Source: Hawksworthiomyces lignivorus (Eukaryota > Ascomycota > Sordariomycetes > Ophiostomatales > Ophiostomataceae). From it: a DNA stretch of 64,000 nt. The notes under the pieces are model-generated. The model saw nothing but the letters and a program-made list of their open reading frames with translations. It was not told the origin of the DNA and did not search any database. Each line of letters begins with the position of its first letter. The stretch's first letter is position 1. Below are positions 13,444 through 24,750 of this stretch, in pieces. The translations under genes and the position numbers were made by a program. The stretch is from positions 1 through 64,000 of the forward strand of contig NTMA01000087.1 of NCBI GenBank assembly GCA_002917075.1, given 5' to 3'.

Positions 13444-14665
13444 TTACGCCGACAGCGCGTACGTCTGCTTGGGGAAGGGGTAGGAGGCGCCGAGCTGGGT
13501 CAGGGAGAGGCGGGCGAGCCACTGGCCCTGGTCGATGCTGGCGTCGAGAGACTTGCCCTCGATGATGCCGGCGGCGAAGCCGGCGGCGAAGGCGTCGCCG
13601 GCACCGATGGTGTCGACGATCTCGTCCTTGGCGATGGCGCGCACGGGGTACTCCTTGACCTCGGAGCTGCCCTGGACGGCGACGAGAGTGGGCTGGCTGC
13701 CGTGGGTGACGATGGCGACGCGGGGGCGCTTGGTATTGGCCTTGGGCAGGTCGGCGAGGTGCTGGGCGATCTTCTTGAGCAGGTCGGTGGAGACCTCCTC
13801 GTCGACCTTGGCCAGGTCGACGTTGCAGAGGCCGTGGGCGTTGCCAAAGGAGGCAGCCTCGGCCTCGTTGCCGACGACGTAGTCGAGGTAGGGCAGGGTG
13901 GCGTCCAAGGGGTCCTTGAAGAACTGCGGGATGAAGGGCGCCGAGATGGACAGCATGAACACCTTGTCCTTGGCGGCAGCCTCCTCGGCCAGGGCCTGGA
14001 TGGCCGGCGGGCACACGGTCAGGTGGTAGCCGCCGATGTAGTAGGCGTCGGCGCCCTCGACCAGCGACCAGATGGCCGGACTCTTGAGGTGGGCCAGGTC
14101 GTAGTGGTTGGCGGCACCTAGCTCGGTCACCAGCGAGCGGTTGCCCGGGGTGATGACCACGGCGCAGCGGCCGGTGGGCTCCTTGTCGTCGATGCGGTAC
14201 TCGACACGGAGACCGGCCTTCTCGGCAGTCTCGTGCAGGGTGTCCGCGTACTTGTCGCGGCCGACACCGCCCAGGAAGACGACGCTGTCCGGCGGCAGGA
14301 TGTACTGGGCACCGCGGGCAGTGTTCTGAGCAGCACCGCCGGCGCTGAGCACGGCCTTGCGGTTGTTCAGGAACTCGTCGTAGATGCCCAGATGCTTCGG
14401 CTCAGCCAGGATGGCGTCATTGGCCTTGAGCTCGTACTTGTCGAGCAGGGCCTGGTCGCCGTCGGCGATGATGTCTAGCCGGAAAGAGATATGTCAGCAA
14501 GGGCAAGGAGGAAAGATGAGAGGGGCCCAAAAAATTGGCCAAAAAGAAAAAAAAAAACTTAAGGCACAACAAAACAAAAACCAAGCAGATAAGGAAGTTT
14601 GTTCAGCACGCACCAAGGAGAGGGTTCTCCAGACACAGGAGGCGGTACTTCTTGTCGGCAGCCAT
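13444..14665 (-). CDS. ADO1: Adenosine kinase
   Basis: PfkB-family sugar kinase that phosphorylates adenosine to AMP, which recycles adenosine released from S-adenosylhomocysteine in the methyl cycle. Two exons: 14665-14614 and 14474-13444, 360 aa, phase-1 intron (donor GTGCGT, acceptor CTAG). The N-terminus contains LENPLLD, and residues 61-70 hold the substrate-side AGGAAQNTARG motif. The second PfkB signature DTIGAGDAFAAGF is at about 306-318, with the catalytic base Asp311. The C-terminus ends in the YALSA tail after FPKQTY. Length and motif spacing match fungal adenosine kinases. The gene is in tandem with RPL2, 1.2 kb downstream of it. Confidence 0.95.
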
Positions 14666-15865
14666 GGTGCTCAATTGGGCGTAACGGGCAGATATAGTAG
14701 AAGGAGAAGAAGAGGAAGAGAAAGTGATAGAGAAAGAGGGAGAGGAAGAAGGAGAAGAACGAGGTCGGGAAGAAGAAGAAGCCAGGTAAGACAGCAGAGC
14801 AACACCAGCAGCACGAGCAGTCTTAGACGGGTTGGCGGGGTTAGCTAAGAGTATAGCACTGGGCCAGCAGGGTTTTTTGATTGAGGTGGGGCAGAAGAGC
14901 GGTCGCCCAGCAAAGGGAGCGGCGGCTGCTGCTGCAACCAGCCCGGCAGATCTGGTTCGGAAGCATGCCAACATGGGAATTGAGAAGTGAGAAGTGAAAA
15001 ATATTGGGATTGGCGAGTCAATTGGGCGATAGTATGTTCTGTAACTGAGAGAGATAAGAAACAAAAAGATTGAGAGAGAATGAAACAGAGCAAGAGAAAG
15101 AAAGAAAGAAAGAAACTGGTGATCCTTTTTTTGAAGGCTATGCGGGAAAGGGAGAAGGGGGAGACAAAGGAAAGCTTGATATAAGAATAAAGCAGAACAA
15201 AGCAGAACGAATAGAAGAAAGAAGTCAATAAAAGTCTTATAATAAATATACAAATAGAGGAAGAGCAATCGACTTATTGACAAGGCTGCGGGCTGTCTTT
15301 CAAGAATAAAGGGAAGGAGGTCTGGTACCTAGTCGTACGATCAGCAGCGGCTGCCTCAGATGGCCATGTCAGTAGGTCAGTAGGTCAACAGGTCATCGAG
15401 TTAATTAGCCAACAGCAAATCCTTTGTCATGCCATCTGGCAGTCAGTTGGCATTGGTGCTCACTTTGTAAAAGAAGATCACCATTATGCATGGCTTCGAT
15501 TGCCAACAACTTCACTCAATTGGGCCACTGCACGAGAAAAGCATTTTTGAGAAGTATTTTCATATTTTTTAAATAAAAAAAAATAGCAGAACAGCGCCGT
15601 TTTCTTTTTGCTTCTTGTCTCGAACTTCGAAGACCCGTCGGGCCCATACGCATACGGACTCTGTCCTCTCTACCTTTCTCGTAGTTCCCACAAACATCAC
15701 ACAAATTTCAAAGCACGATGCAAGTCCGTAAGATGTCCCGGAACCCCTTGGATTGTTCGACAAAGACACGACAAAAAAAAGCCAAAAATAGAGAAATTGT
15801 CTTTTTTTTTATTCCCAATTGTATGTGAAGCGCCTCCCCAACCGTCGTCGTCGTAAGCGTACCCC
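14666..15865. other. Intergenic region upstream of adenosine kinase
   Basis: Promoter of adenosine kinase and 3' flank of RPL2. On the minus strand it is strongly pyrimidine-rich close to the kinase start (14690-14800 and 15050-15250), a common feature of active fungal promoters and leaders. No gene is recognised. Confidence 0.6.
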
Positions 15866-16950
15866 TTACTCCTTGACCTTCTGGGTACCACGCAGCAGAC
15901 CCGTTCTTCTCGCAGCAATAAGACCGGCCTTCTGGCCCTGGGCGGCGTATCTGGAGATGGTCGAGGCCTTACCGATATGCTGGTGGTTACCACCACCGTG
16001 GGGATGGTCCACGGGGTTCATGGCCACACCACGAGTCTTGGGCCAGCTGTTGCGCTTGACGGAGAACTTATGCTTGGCGCGGGAAGCCTCTGTGGGGGAG
16101 CAGGTTAGCCTTTGTAAATTCACACACACAAAAAAAAAAAAAAGAGGAACAGAGATTCCAATTCTTTTGGATGGGAAAGAGAAAAGGAGGGAAAACGCAC
16201 TCAGCAGAGGCTTGTCCGTCCGGCCGCCGCCGGCGACGATGCCGATCATGCCGCGGGCCTTGCTGCTGACGACCTTCTTGGCGCCAGAGGGCAGCTTGAT
16301 GCGGGTCTTGCCCTCATCGGCGTTGTGGCCGACGACGGTGATGTAGTTGCCGGAGGTGCGGCCCAGGCGGCCGCGGTCGCCGGCGCGCTCCTCGACGTTG
16401 GTGACGACGGTACCCTCGGGCATGGCGCCCAGGGGCAGGATGTTGCCGACGGTCAGGGTGGCGTTCTTGCCGGCGTAGATGAACTGGCCGGTGTACATGC
16501 CCTCGTTGGCGATCAGGGTCTCCTGGCGCAGCTTGAAGCGGTAGGGGTCGCGGAAGACGACGCGGGCCAGGGGGGCACCGCGGCCGGGGTCATGGATGAT
16601 CTCACGCACGATGCCCCGGATGTAGCCGTGGCGCTCGGCATAGTCGAGAGACCGGAACCGGGCGGGGTTCTTGTTGAGACGGGTGATCTGTGTGTTGATT
16701 CTCTGTCAGGATTTTCTGTTGCCCAAAAGAAGAAAAAAAAATAATAATTCGTCTTCCCCAACGTCACCACTCCCCTCTAGTCGATTCCCTCAAAGCAGCT
16801 ACTCCCCAATTCGCTTTTTCTCTCTCTCTCTCTCTCTCTCATCATCTCTTCTAGCTGCCCAGAAATTTAAAACAAGGACTGGAAATTAAAACGTACGGCC
16901 TTGAAGATGCCGCCAGCGCCCTTGCGCTGATTGCGAATAACGCGACCCAT
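15866..16950 (-). CDS. RPL2: 60S ribosomal protein uL2 (L2/L8)
   Basis: Large-subunit ribosomal protein near the peptidyl-transferase centre. Three exons: 16950-16897, 16687-16201, 16089-15866, giving exactly 254 aa, the usual eukaryotic length. The first exon encodes only 18 residues beginning [11 protein letters not shown], a typical fungal ribosomal-protein arrangement. The hallmark uL2 motif [10 protein letters not shown] lies in the last exon, including the histidine that is conserved in this protein. The C-terminus [11 protein letters not shown] is typical. Intron 1 (209 nt) has GA repeats on the transcribed strand and intron 2 (111 nt) an exact AAG-splitting junction that restores KASRA. 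A possible Tbf1/Cbf1-like promoter cluster lies about 410-500 bp upstream. Confidence 0.98.
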
Positions 16951-17360
16951 GGCTCCGGATTATGATAGAGATCGGGTTTCGGAGTCCTATGCAGATTCGA
17001 TTTAGCAAAAAATGGTTCGCCTTCGGATGCCAAACGCCAAGCGAGTCGCCGTGTCGTCGTCCGAGAAAGAAGTTCGGAAAAGAAGGCCAGGCAGTCGGAT
17101 GCAGCAAGCGGGATGCACAGACTCTTCTCTCCTCCTTCTTCGAAGACAGTCGAGCACGAGAGAACTGCAATGCGAGAGAGCGAGAATATGAAACAAGAGA
17201 GGGCGTCGTCTCGACGGTGTGTTGCTTACCCTTTTCGATGGTCAGTGATGGGGGGGGGAATGGTAAGGGAAAAAGTATTCAAATTTTCGAGATGCGAAGG
17301 CCTCTTTGCTTAGGTCTCTTTTTGCGGGAATTGCACACACCAAATAATTTTTTTTCTATT

Positions 17361-17450
17361 GGGTTAGACCAGATCAGGGTTTGCAGCCCGCCCTAGAAAT
17401 GTTAGTCAGCAGAGGTTTTTTCACTATTAATATTTTCTGGTCTCACGTGA
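17361..17450. promoter_or_regulatory. Possible ribosomal-protein promoter cluster (Tbf1/Cbf1-like sites)
   Basis: Within 90 bp the sequence shows GGGTTAG (17361), AGGGTTT (17376), CCCTAG (17391) and the palindrome TCACGTGA (17443-17450), 411-500 bp upstream of the RPL2 start. In several fungi ribosomal-protein genes are controlled by Tbf1 (TTAGGG-like sites) and Cbf1 (TCACGTGA). The two telomere-like sites here are imperfect, so the role is an inference. Confidence 0.35.
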
Positions 17451-19159
17451 ACAGGGCCAAACTTGACCATCGCATTAGCGATCGCTCAAACGTACAGTGC
17501 AGTTTTACAGTGTTTATAATTAATCGAGACGGATTGGAGAATTGTGGATCTGGATTACTCTGAGAGTAGAGCAGGGCAGAGCGGCAGAGCAGAGCCTTTC
17601 CGCCCCATTCTTTCCGCGCTCCCTCGCTTCCCCTCTCTCCAAAACGCCACCCAGACGCGACCTCGCTGATACTCACAGCCAAAGCACCATCACACCTCGA
17701 CTCGATGTCCATCACTGCCAGGGGCCCCATCACCAGGGCTGTCCTCCCATGGACTGCTGATGCATGCTCTTTTAGAAAGATGATGTTTTGCTTTTATTTT
17801 CAACTGGCTTCTCTTGGTCGTGTGTTTTAGTTTTCTGGTTCTCCTGTTTCTGCTCGTCTATTGCTCTCAGGAAGAGGTGACGATGCAGAAATGCTTGAAA
17901 AAGGGACGATTCGCAGAGTTCTGCGGCGTTGTGCTGCTTCTGTGCTCCTGTGCTTGGCCTACGGTGTCTCTGTTTTAGGTGGAGAAGCCCCCGGGAGACG
18001 CTGGAAGATCAGCTACTACTCTCTCACTCCTCCCCAAGAAAGGCGGCCGAGTGACGGTGCTGCGACGTGAAATTTCCTGGAAGACGCAAAGTTTAATTTC
18101 TTTTTGGCGTCTCAGGTCAGACTCGACGGCATCTCCTCAAGCGAGAGAAATGTGCTGGTTTGGCAGTGCGTCTGGTACCTGATACTGCGAGTACCTTTTT
18201 ACGTGGGGATATCAATCAGCCTGGGGGCAGAGGCAGGAAATAAAGGCGGCCTGCACACCGCGCCAAATCTGCCCAAAAATAAAGTCGTCTTGACTCTGCA
18301 ACCTCGCGTCCGCACAACGGCCTCTGGGCAGAAGCAATATGCAGTATGCCGATGCGCAAAGAAAGCAATACAGCGGGCAGCGATATTGTTGGCACCCTCT
18401 GCGCTGACAAGCAGGCATCTGCCTTGGCTTTGGTATGCTGGCAGGATACGTCGAAGTCGACGCAAAGCAGCAGCGCTCCTCTTTTGCCAGACAAAGCGGG
18501 GATGGGGCTCGCTTCGAGCTGCCCGTCACCGCTAGTTGGCGCCTCTTTACACTTCTTTTCACGATAAATGGCTGTGGATGCATGCGGTTCAGAGACATAC
18601 AATTGGGCTGGCATTACCTTTTTTTCCTTTTCCTCTCAAGGGCTGGACCTGGGCCGGAGACTTCTCGTTGAGACAGGGCTCGATGTTGTGCGATGCATGG
18701 TGTGGTTGTGGTTGCTCCGTGGAGAACAGGATGCATTAAGAGGGGACACGTCGGCGGCAGAGGGGGGTGCTCGCCGATTGGGAACGAAGCAAAAAGGACG
18801 AAAGGATAAGAGGACAAGAGGACAAGAAGACAAGAAGACGAGAGGATGCCATGCGTTGTAGCAAAGAGATGGACGAATGCGAGAGCGGTCCACCGGAGGT
18901 CGTCCTGGTAGGAAAAGAGGTCGGCGTTGTGAAATAAAACAATGGTGCGAACATTGGTCAAGGCTGGGGGAGAATGGCAATCCGCCACGGGGGTGAGATG
19001 CACGTGTGAGGTGAGTTAGTTGAGTTGTGTGTTGTGTGATGACTACATATGATATGGGTGTGATAGGGATGCGGCCGTTTGGGTTGCATGGAAATGGTGG
19101 ATGCGTGGAAAGACGAGCGTATGAGAGAGGGAAATGGCCGTCTGTCTCCTCGGGGTGCA

Positions 19160-19192
19160 TCTCAGGTGTCTCTCAGGCATCTCTCAGGCATA
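19160..19192. repeat. 11-bp tandem repeat, three copies
   Basis: TCTCAGG recurs at 19160, 19171 and 19182 with an exact 11-bp period and small differences in the rest of the unit. It is in non-coding DNA upstream of the WHIM gene. Confidence 0.75.
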
Positions 19193-19741
19193 TTCCGGGT
19201 GTCTGTCGGGTTGTCTGTTATGGCCGGTGGTAATGGATGCACCGAAGCGCCTAACAGATGAGTTTTGCTCTTTATGGCTGGCATGTGTGTGGCCAGTGGC
19301 GGCTGCCGTTCGTAATATAACGTAAGGACTGGGAAATGGGACATGGGAAAGTGCGAAGGGGGAACGCGGCTCTTGCTTTTTTTTAGTTCCAAAACCGCAA
19401 TTCAACCTTAAACCTATAAACTTCCACCTTTTTGCCCCCCCCCCAAACCAAAACCAGAACCAAAATAATAGCCTCTTCTCTCAACACCCAAAAGCATCCT
19501 CTTATATTCCCATCTAGACGCGCTCCAAACTCTTTCTCGCGCGTCGTTTTGGTTTGTGCATTGTCGTTCTTCGTCTATTTTATCGTCGACGACACGGTTT
19601 TTTGTTGGCGTCTCGCCTCTTTCCACGCTCTAGACGCGTCCCATTCGAACCCCACACTCCCTTGGCTCGAGGCATCTTACTCCCGCTCCCCCATAACCAG
19701 ACGAAGCTCTCCTGCTCGCCAGATCACCCCCGGTATTCGCC

Positions 19742-22382
19742 ATGGCCGACGACGACTCGTCCGATCTCTCGTCGCTCGAGTCTCTGTCCTCGCTGTCGCC
19801 CGCGCCGTCTGAGGACGAATCAGACATCCAATTGCGCCAAGACGAGGGCATCCTCAAGTTCTTCCACAAGCTGCCCAAGGACAAGAAGGACACTGCAGCA
19901 GGCAGCAAAGCCGCAGCCAAGCCCAAGTCCAAGCCAAAACCTACCATCAAGATAAAAAGCAACGGCAAGAGCCAGAGCAAAAGCGGCAGCAGCGGCGCCG
20001 CCAAGGGCAAGAGCAAGAGCACCAGCAAGAGCAAGAGCAAGAGCAAGAGCAAGAGCTCGAAAGCAAACAATGGCGGCGAAGACCAAGACGAGGGCGGCGA
20101 ATCTTCGTCTCCAGCACCGACCAGGCGCGTGCGCTCGCCCTCGCCGGCGCACGAGTACGTGCTGGCCGACAACCAAGACATTGCTGTACGTATCTCCTGA
20201 GATAAACCCCCCAAGGTGTGAGGCTCGGCGCAGCGCGTCAGAACGCGCCGCTACGCGCTGAGAGATGAAGATGCATAGCTGACACATACTTTTCCTGCGC
20301 AGTTCATCGTCATGTTCCGGAACCGTTTCGCCGATGCCTTTCCCCGAAATCTGGCCAACTTCGGCCCGCAGGACCTCGAGCGCGACATCGTCGACAGCGT
20401 GCCGGGCGAGCGCGCCGAGTACCTGCTGTGCGCGCTCCTGAAGCTGCTGCTCAATCGGCAGCAGGACGTAAAGTAAGAAGCGCTCATCGCCTATACGTGG
20501 TTTCTGTTTCTCTCTCTCTCTTCTGACCAGCGATCTAGACCGGGCCACTACCACCGCGCGCTCGAAGAAGCCGTCCAGTCGCACAAGGCGCAGTGGGTGC
20601 CAGGCTGGGACGAGAGCCCCCTCGCCGACGGCAAGACCTTCACCACCATGTCGCCCGCAGAAAGAGTATGTTTTGCGTAGATCACTGCACAGTCTGCATA
20701 TGGCTCTGTTACTAACACCAGCAACCCAGTTGACCCTCCTGCGCGCGCTGGTCCTCTGGGCCATGTCGTCGTCCAAGGCCGTGCGCGACATCATCGACCA
20801 CGCGTACAAGGGCAAGCGTCAGGAAGACGACAGCAACATTCCCGTGTCTGTGCAGTCCTGGGGCAACGACAGCGACAAGCGCCGGTACTACCTGGTCGAG
20901 GGCCGCGACGACACCGCCTTCCGCGTGTACCGCGAGAGCAACCCGGCCGGCTTCATCAACCGCACGTGGTGGAGCGTGGCCGGCTCCATCGACGAGATCA
21001 AGGTGCTGATCGAACGGCTCGAGACGCACGACGGCGGGCCCAAGGCGAAGAAGCTGGCCAAGCGGCTGAGCGAGGAGATTCCGCGCTTCGAGGCGGGCGA
21101 AGAGGTACTGTTCTTCCTCATGTACTACTACTACTCTTTATGAAACATTGCTAACATTGCGCAGAAACGCCGCCGGAGAGAATACCGCCAGATGCAGCGC
21201 GACCGGTTCAAGCGTCCCGAGCCCGGCTTTTCGCTCTATGAGGGTCGAACTCGCGGCAAGCGGATAAAGTACACGTACTCGGACGACGACGATTTCCTGA
21301 CAGACTCGACGGGCCCGCGCCGGTCCACGCGCCACACGGGCACGCACACGCCGGCAGAGCCCTCCGGCCCCGTGACCACTGCGAGCGGACGGCAGATCCG
21401 CGCGCCCAACCGGCTGAGCGGCGGCGGCGGACAGAGCGCGTCTGCCAGCGTGCAGGGCGATGCTGCAGGAGCGCTGGACGGCGAGGATGCAGAAGAGAGA
21501 GAACTTTCAGTCGGCCCGACAGGACGGCCGCGGCGGTCCGCAGCGGTGAACCACGGCATGAACGGGTGGGCAGGGCAGCCCAAGAAGAAGGAGGCGTACG
21601 ATGAGTACGACTCGCAGGCCGACGAGGAGGAAGACGATAGCGAGCCCGAGCTGGGCGACGACGAGGACGAAGACGAGCACGTGCCGGACGAGGACGAGAA
21701 CGAGGACGAGGAGGAAGACGAGGAGGCGTTTGACCAAGACAAGGACGCCATGCTGCTGGACGCCGAGGACGAGGAGGTCGGCGCGCAAGGCGAAAGAGGC
21801 CGCGGCCGCGGCCGCAGCCGTAGCGTCGTGGTCAAGCTGCCCGTGCACGCGGTCCTGGACCAGGAGACGGGCAAGTGGTCCAAGGCCGCCGGGCAGGAGG
21901 CAAAAGGAGCAGCAGCGTCTGCTTCTGCTGCTGCCGACGCAGACGGGCAGCAGCTGTCGGGCGCGACAACGCCGATCAACAGCAGCAACGTCCCCGACGA
22001 CGTCGCCATGGCGGGCCCGTCGTCCGCCGCACAGAGCCGCAACAGCGACGCGACCACGGCGGCATCGCCCACGGTCCGCGTGGGAGACGAGATCGCCGTG
22101 TCGTTTCCCAGCACCGCGAAACCGACGCTGCCGACGCCGCCTGAGACGCAGCTGCAGCAGGAGGACAGCCAGCTAGCACGCAAGCCTGCGACCAACGGCC
22201 GGGAGACCGGTGCCGACAAGACGGCTGCACCGCGGGCGGGAACGCCTGGCAAGGAGAACAGCCTGCCCGGCCACGCTGCCGCTGCCGCTGCCGCTGGTTC
22301 TCCCGCTGCGCTGGCATACCGGAGCAGCCCCGAGAAGACGCACGCCGCAGCACGGCCCGTGGACGTGGCACTGGGGAACTAG
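19742..22382 (+). CDS. WHIM/DDT-like chromatin-associated protein
   Basis: Five exons: 19742-20185, 20303-20472, 20539-20665, 20730-21104, 21165-22382; 777 aa. The acceptor at 20538 was chosen over one at 20530 because only it keeps the conserved frame. Residues 1-145 are acidic, then Lys/Ser-rich with KSKS repeats. Residues 149-205 form a DDT-like helical block ending in LLCALLKLLL. Residues about 215-372 contain LTLLRALVLWAM and a YYLVEGRDD...WWSVAG region that looks like the WHIM modules of ISWI-complex subunits and RSF1. The C-terminal half is low complexity with an Asp/Glu run at about 517-576 and basic TGR/RGRGR patches. Likely a nuclear ISWI-type remodeller accessory subunit. The module names come from resemblance only; no finger domain is seen. 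Confidence 0.72.
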
Positions 22383-22982
22383 GGCTCATAGTGAAAAAGA
22401 AGGAGGTGTGGCGGTTTGGAGGGTAATGGGAGGCTGGTTGTTAAGGTAGGCTTGGAATCCGGGATGTTGTTTAGTTCATTGTGCTTGGGCATTTCTATTT
22501 ACTCTTTTTTTGTTCTGTCTGTTGTTGTCGGGTATATATATACGGGCTGCGTGCTGCGGCTAGGTTCCGGAAAAAAACCAAAAACAAAGGAACAAGGCCG
22601 CCTTTGTGTGCATGAGCTTTCTGAATATGGAAAATCGGCTGGCTGCAAAAGCCAGGCCTAGAATGGTGGCCACCATGTGTGTGCGTGTGCGTGTGCGTGT
22701 ATGCGTTTGTCTGCCACATAATATCAGGTGTAGGCGACCCTTGTCATAGAAAAAAGCAGCGATAATATAGATTTCTTTCCAGGCAGTGAAGAGATGTGTT
22801 TCTGTTTCCCGTAACTTCGTAAAGATTACGCTGTCGTGTCAAAGCAACAAATATATATGTATATGTACATGATTTTTTTTTTTTGGTAAGATCTAGCCTC
22901 CGTGTTCCCTTTCCATGCCCTATTCCCATTTCCCAATCTTTCAGTGTCCCTCGAGTCTCATCTCTCTCGCCTCTTGCCGCCG
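22383..22982. other. Convergent intergenic region, WHIM protein / DUF1770 protein
   Basis: Shared 3' flank of 600 bp containing a GT-rich microsatellite near 22677-22700 and T/A runs. No gene is seen. Confidence 0.6.
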
Positions 22983-23594
22983 CTACCACAGCTTTCTCCG
23001 CGCCGACAGCTTCTCGGCCGGGATGGGCGCGGCGCCCACGGGCAGGGCCCAGTTGTTGACGCTGTACCACCATCGGCGCAGGCGGGCGCCAGCGGAGCGG
23101 CCGCCCAGGGAGGCGCTGCGGTTCCAGTGCTGCCAGCCGGCGACGGCCAGGTTGTACAGCAGGCCCTGGGCCAGGGGCATCAGCATCTGGTCGCGGGCCG
23201 TGATCAGCGCCACCTTCCACCACACGCCGCCGGCCGCCGCGATGCTGCGCAGGTAGCTCTGCTCGAACCGCAGGTCCGGCAGCGGCGGCAGCTGCTTGGG
23301 CGCGTGCGGAAAACTCAGGTGGCGGCTGTGTTCTCCAGGCTCTCCTTTGCCGCCAGCCGCCGACGATGGCTGCCACGGCCGGATGACGCTGTAGGGGCCT
23401 TCGCGGCCGAACTCGTCGCCGTCCTCCTCGTCTTCTTCTTCTTCCTCGTCGTCGTCGCCCAGGTCTTCCAGAACCACGGGCTCGTGGACGTCCGCGGCCG
23501 TCGAGGGGGCCAGGTCGCGCGCCGCAGACGGGTTGTGGCGGATGTGGGCCGTCTGGACGGTCTCGGCCAGCTGCAGCGGGATGGAAGAGGCCAT
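22983..23594 (-). CDS. DUF1770-like fungal protein of unknown function
   Basis: Single-exon gene of 203 aa. The only good ATG is at 23594 (MASSIPLQLAETVQTAHIR); the frame extends to 23621 only through a TTG. The architecture is a short N-terminal segment, an acidic run of Asp/Glu (about residues 45-65), then a conserved C-terminal core with DLRFEQSYLRSI and a hydrophobic stretch LMPLAQGLLYNLAVAGWQHW, ending in RRKLW. This pattern fits the fungal-specific DUF1770 family, whose function is unknown. The hydrophobic stretch may be buried or membrane-associated; I cannot decide. It is divergent from eRF1 across 1.16 kb. Confidence 0.75.
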   Translation of the reverse strand: MASSIPLQLAETVQTAHIRHNPSAARDLAPSTAADVHEPVVLEDLGDDDEEEEEDEEDGDEFGREGPYSVIRPWQPSSAAGGKGEPGEHSRHLSFPHAPKQLPPLPDLRFEQSYLRSIAAAGGVWWKVALITARDQMLMPLAQGLLYNLAVAGWQHWNRSASLGGRSAGARLRRWWYSVNNWALPVGAAPIPAEKLSARRKLW

Positions 23595-24032
23595 TGGTGT
23601 TTGGGGCGGTGAGACTGGCAAAAGGTTGTGCTTTGTTTCTTTTTTGTTTCGTCCAAGGATCCCTAAGCAGCTTTAGTTCTCCAGCTACGGAAAAGAAGAA
23701 ACTGGAGATCGCGATGTGGTTCAATGCCTTGCCCTCTCACGCACAGAGACGCGAGGTCCTCGTCAGAGCAGTGCTTCCGTCGAGGCGGATCGCACTACAG
23801 CTACAGAAGGTACAGCGCTGAACGTCATTCGTGGTCCGTGCGCTGCTGACTACACGTACTGGCGGTAGCTGTTCTACTAATTCAATAACCCTCTACGGAG
23901 TACAGGCGATACTGCCTTGCTGAATATAGGCATTCAGCGCATCCTCTGCCAACACAGCAGTTTGCCCCGCCCTCCTCTGTTCTTTCCGTTCTTGCGCTTT
24001 CGCCTCCTTCCCACGCAGCACTCGTATTTTCC

Positions 24033-24063
<31 letters not shown>

Positions 24064-24750
24064 TTTTTTTTTTTTTTTTTGAAATTCTTTTATTTTATTT
24101 TATTTTCGCCTGCTACCCGCAGTCGCTCTCCCACTCGCTCGCTGGCTCCTGCCCTGGCCCGCTCCTGCCCGCCCCAGTTGCGAAAATCTTTAGCCCCGCC
24201 ATCGCACCGCCCACTTTCGTACAAGTCACTCCTTCTGCCTTGGTGCAAATTTCTTAGTGTTTTTGGTATTTTTTTTGTATTTTTTTTTGTTGCTATTCAC
24301 ATTTAATATTATTGTTTTTATCATTTTTGCTATTATTTTGCACATATTTTTAAGTTTTTTATTTCTTTTTTTTGCCTGTCCTCCTTGAATTTTGCTTGTA
24401 TGCGCTCTGTTCCTTCCTTCGTCCCAAATTTTGTACTGCATCGGATTTTGTTAGTGGAAACTTCCCCCTTCTGGTCCTTCCTCATTACTCCTCTTACTCC
24501 TCCTCTCATTTTTCTGCCTTTCTTTTCTTTTTCCGCTCTTCTAATTCTTTTTTTTTTCTTCTCTTCCACAACTCACGATCCCCCGTCTGAAGAGATCACA
24601 ACATAAAACCAGATTGCAAAACAAACACATACACAAGCCTTTCTCGGATAGGCTTGCTGCTTATTTGTGTTTTCTCTTCTTTCGTTCGTCCTTTTTTCGA
24701 ACTCTGCCTTTTTCAACGGCTCCCTCTCTCTCACTTCCACTCTCTCCAAG
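23595..24750. other. Divergent promoter region, DUF1770 / eRF1
   Basis: Holds a TACGGAGTAC motif (23894-23903), two adjacent T runs (24033-24054 and 24058-24080) and a long T/C-rich stretch to the eRF1 start, typical of strongly expressed fungal genes. An ATG at 24400 would open a 68-codon upstream frame ending at 24606 if the transcript starts before it. Confidence 0.6.
24033..24080 (+). promoter_or_regulatory. Double poly-T tract in the eRF1 promoter
   Basis: T22 and T23 runs are separated by AAA, about 700 bp upstream of the eRF1 ATG. Poly(dA:dT) tracts of this kind exclude nucleosomes and mark open promoters in fungi. The specific role here is inferred. Confidence 0.4.

Larger units (their letters stand above)
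16951..19741. other. Divergent intergenic region, RPL2 / WHIM protein
   Basis: 2.8 kb without a supportable gene. Next to RPL2 is a cluster of telomere-like and E-box motifs (17361-17450). The middle (17860-18850) has short overlapping open frames on both strands with no recognisable domain, and a purine tandem repeat around 18795-18845. The right end is a C/A-rich leader of the WHIM gene. Confidence 0.6.

Noticed and set aside
19640..19670. TTCGAACCC resembling a tRNA B box
   Set aside because: No matching A box or cloverleaf arms around it. No other tRNA, 5S rRNA or spliceosomal snRNA signature was seen by eye; a covariance-model scan would be decisive.
23595..23621. DUF1770 protein starting at 23621
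   Set aside because: That codon is TTG; the ATG at 23594 gives the usual family N-terminus.
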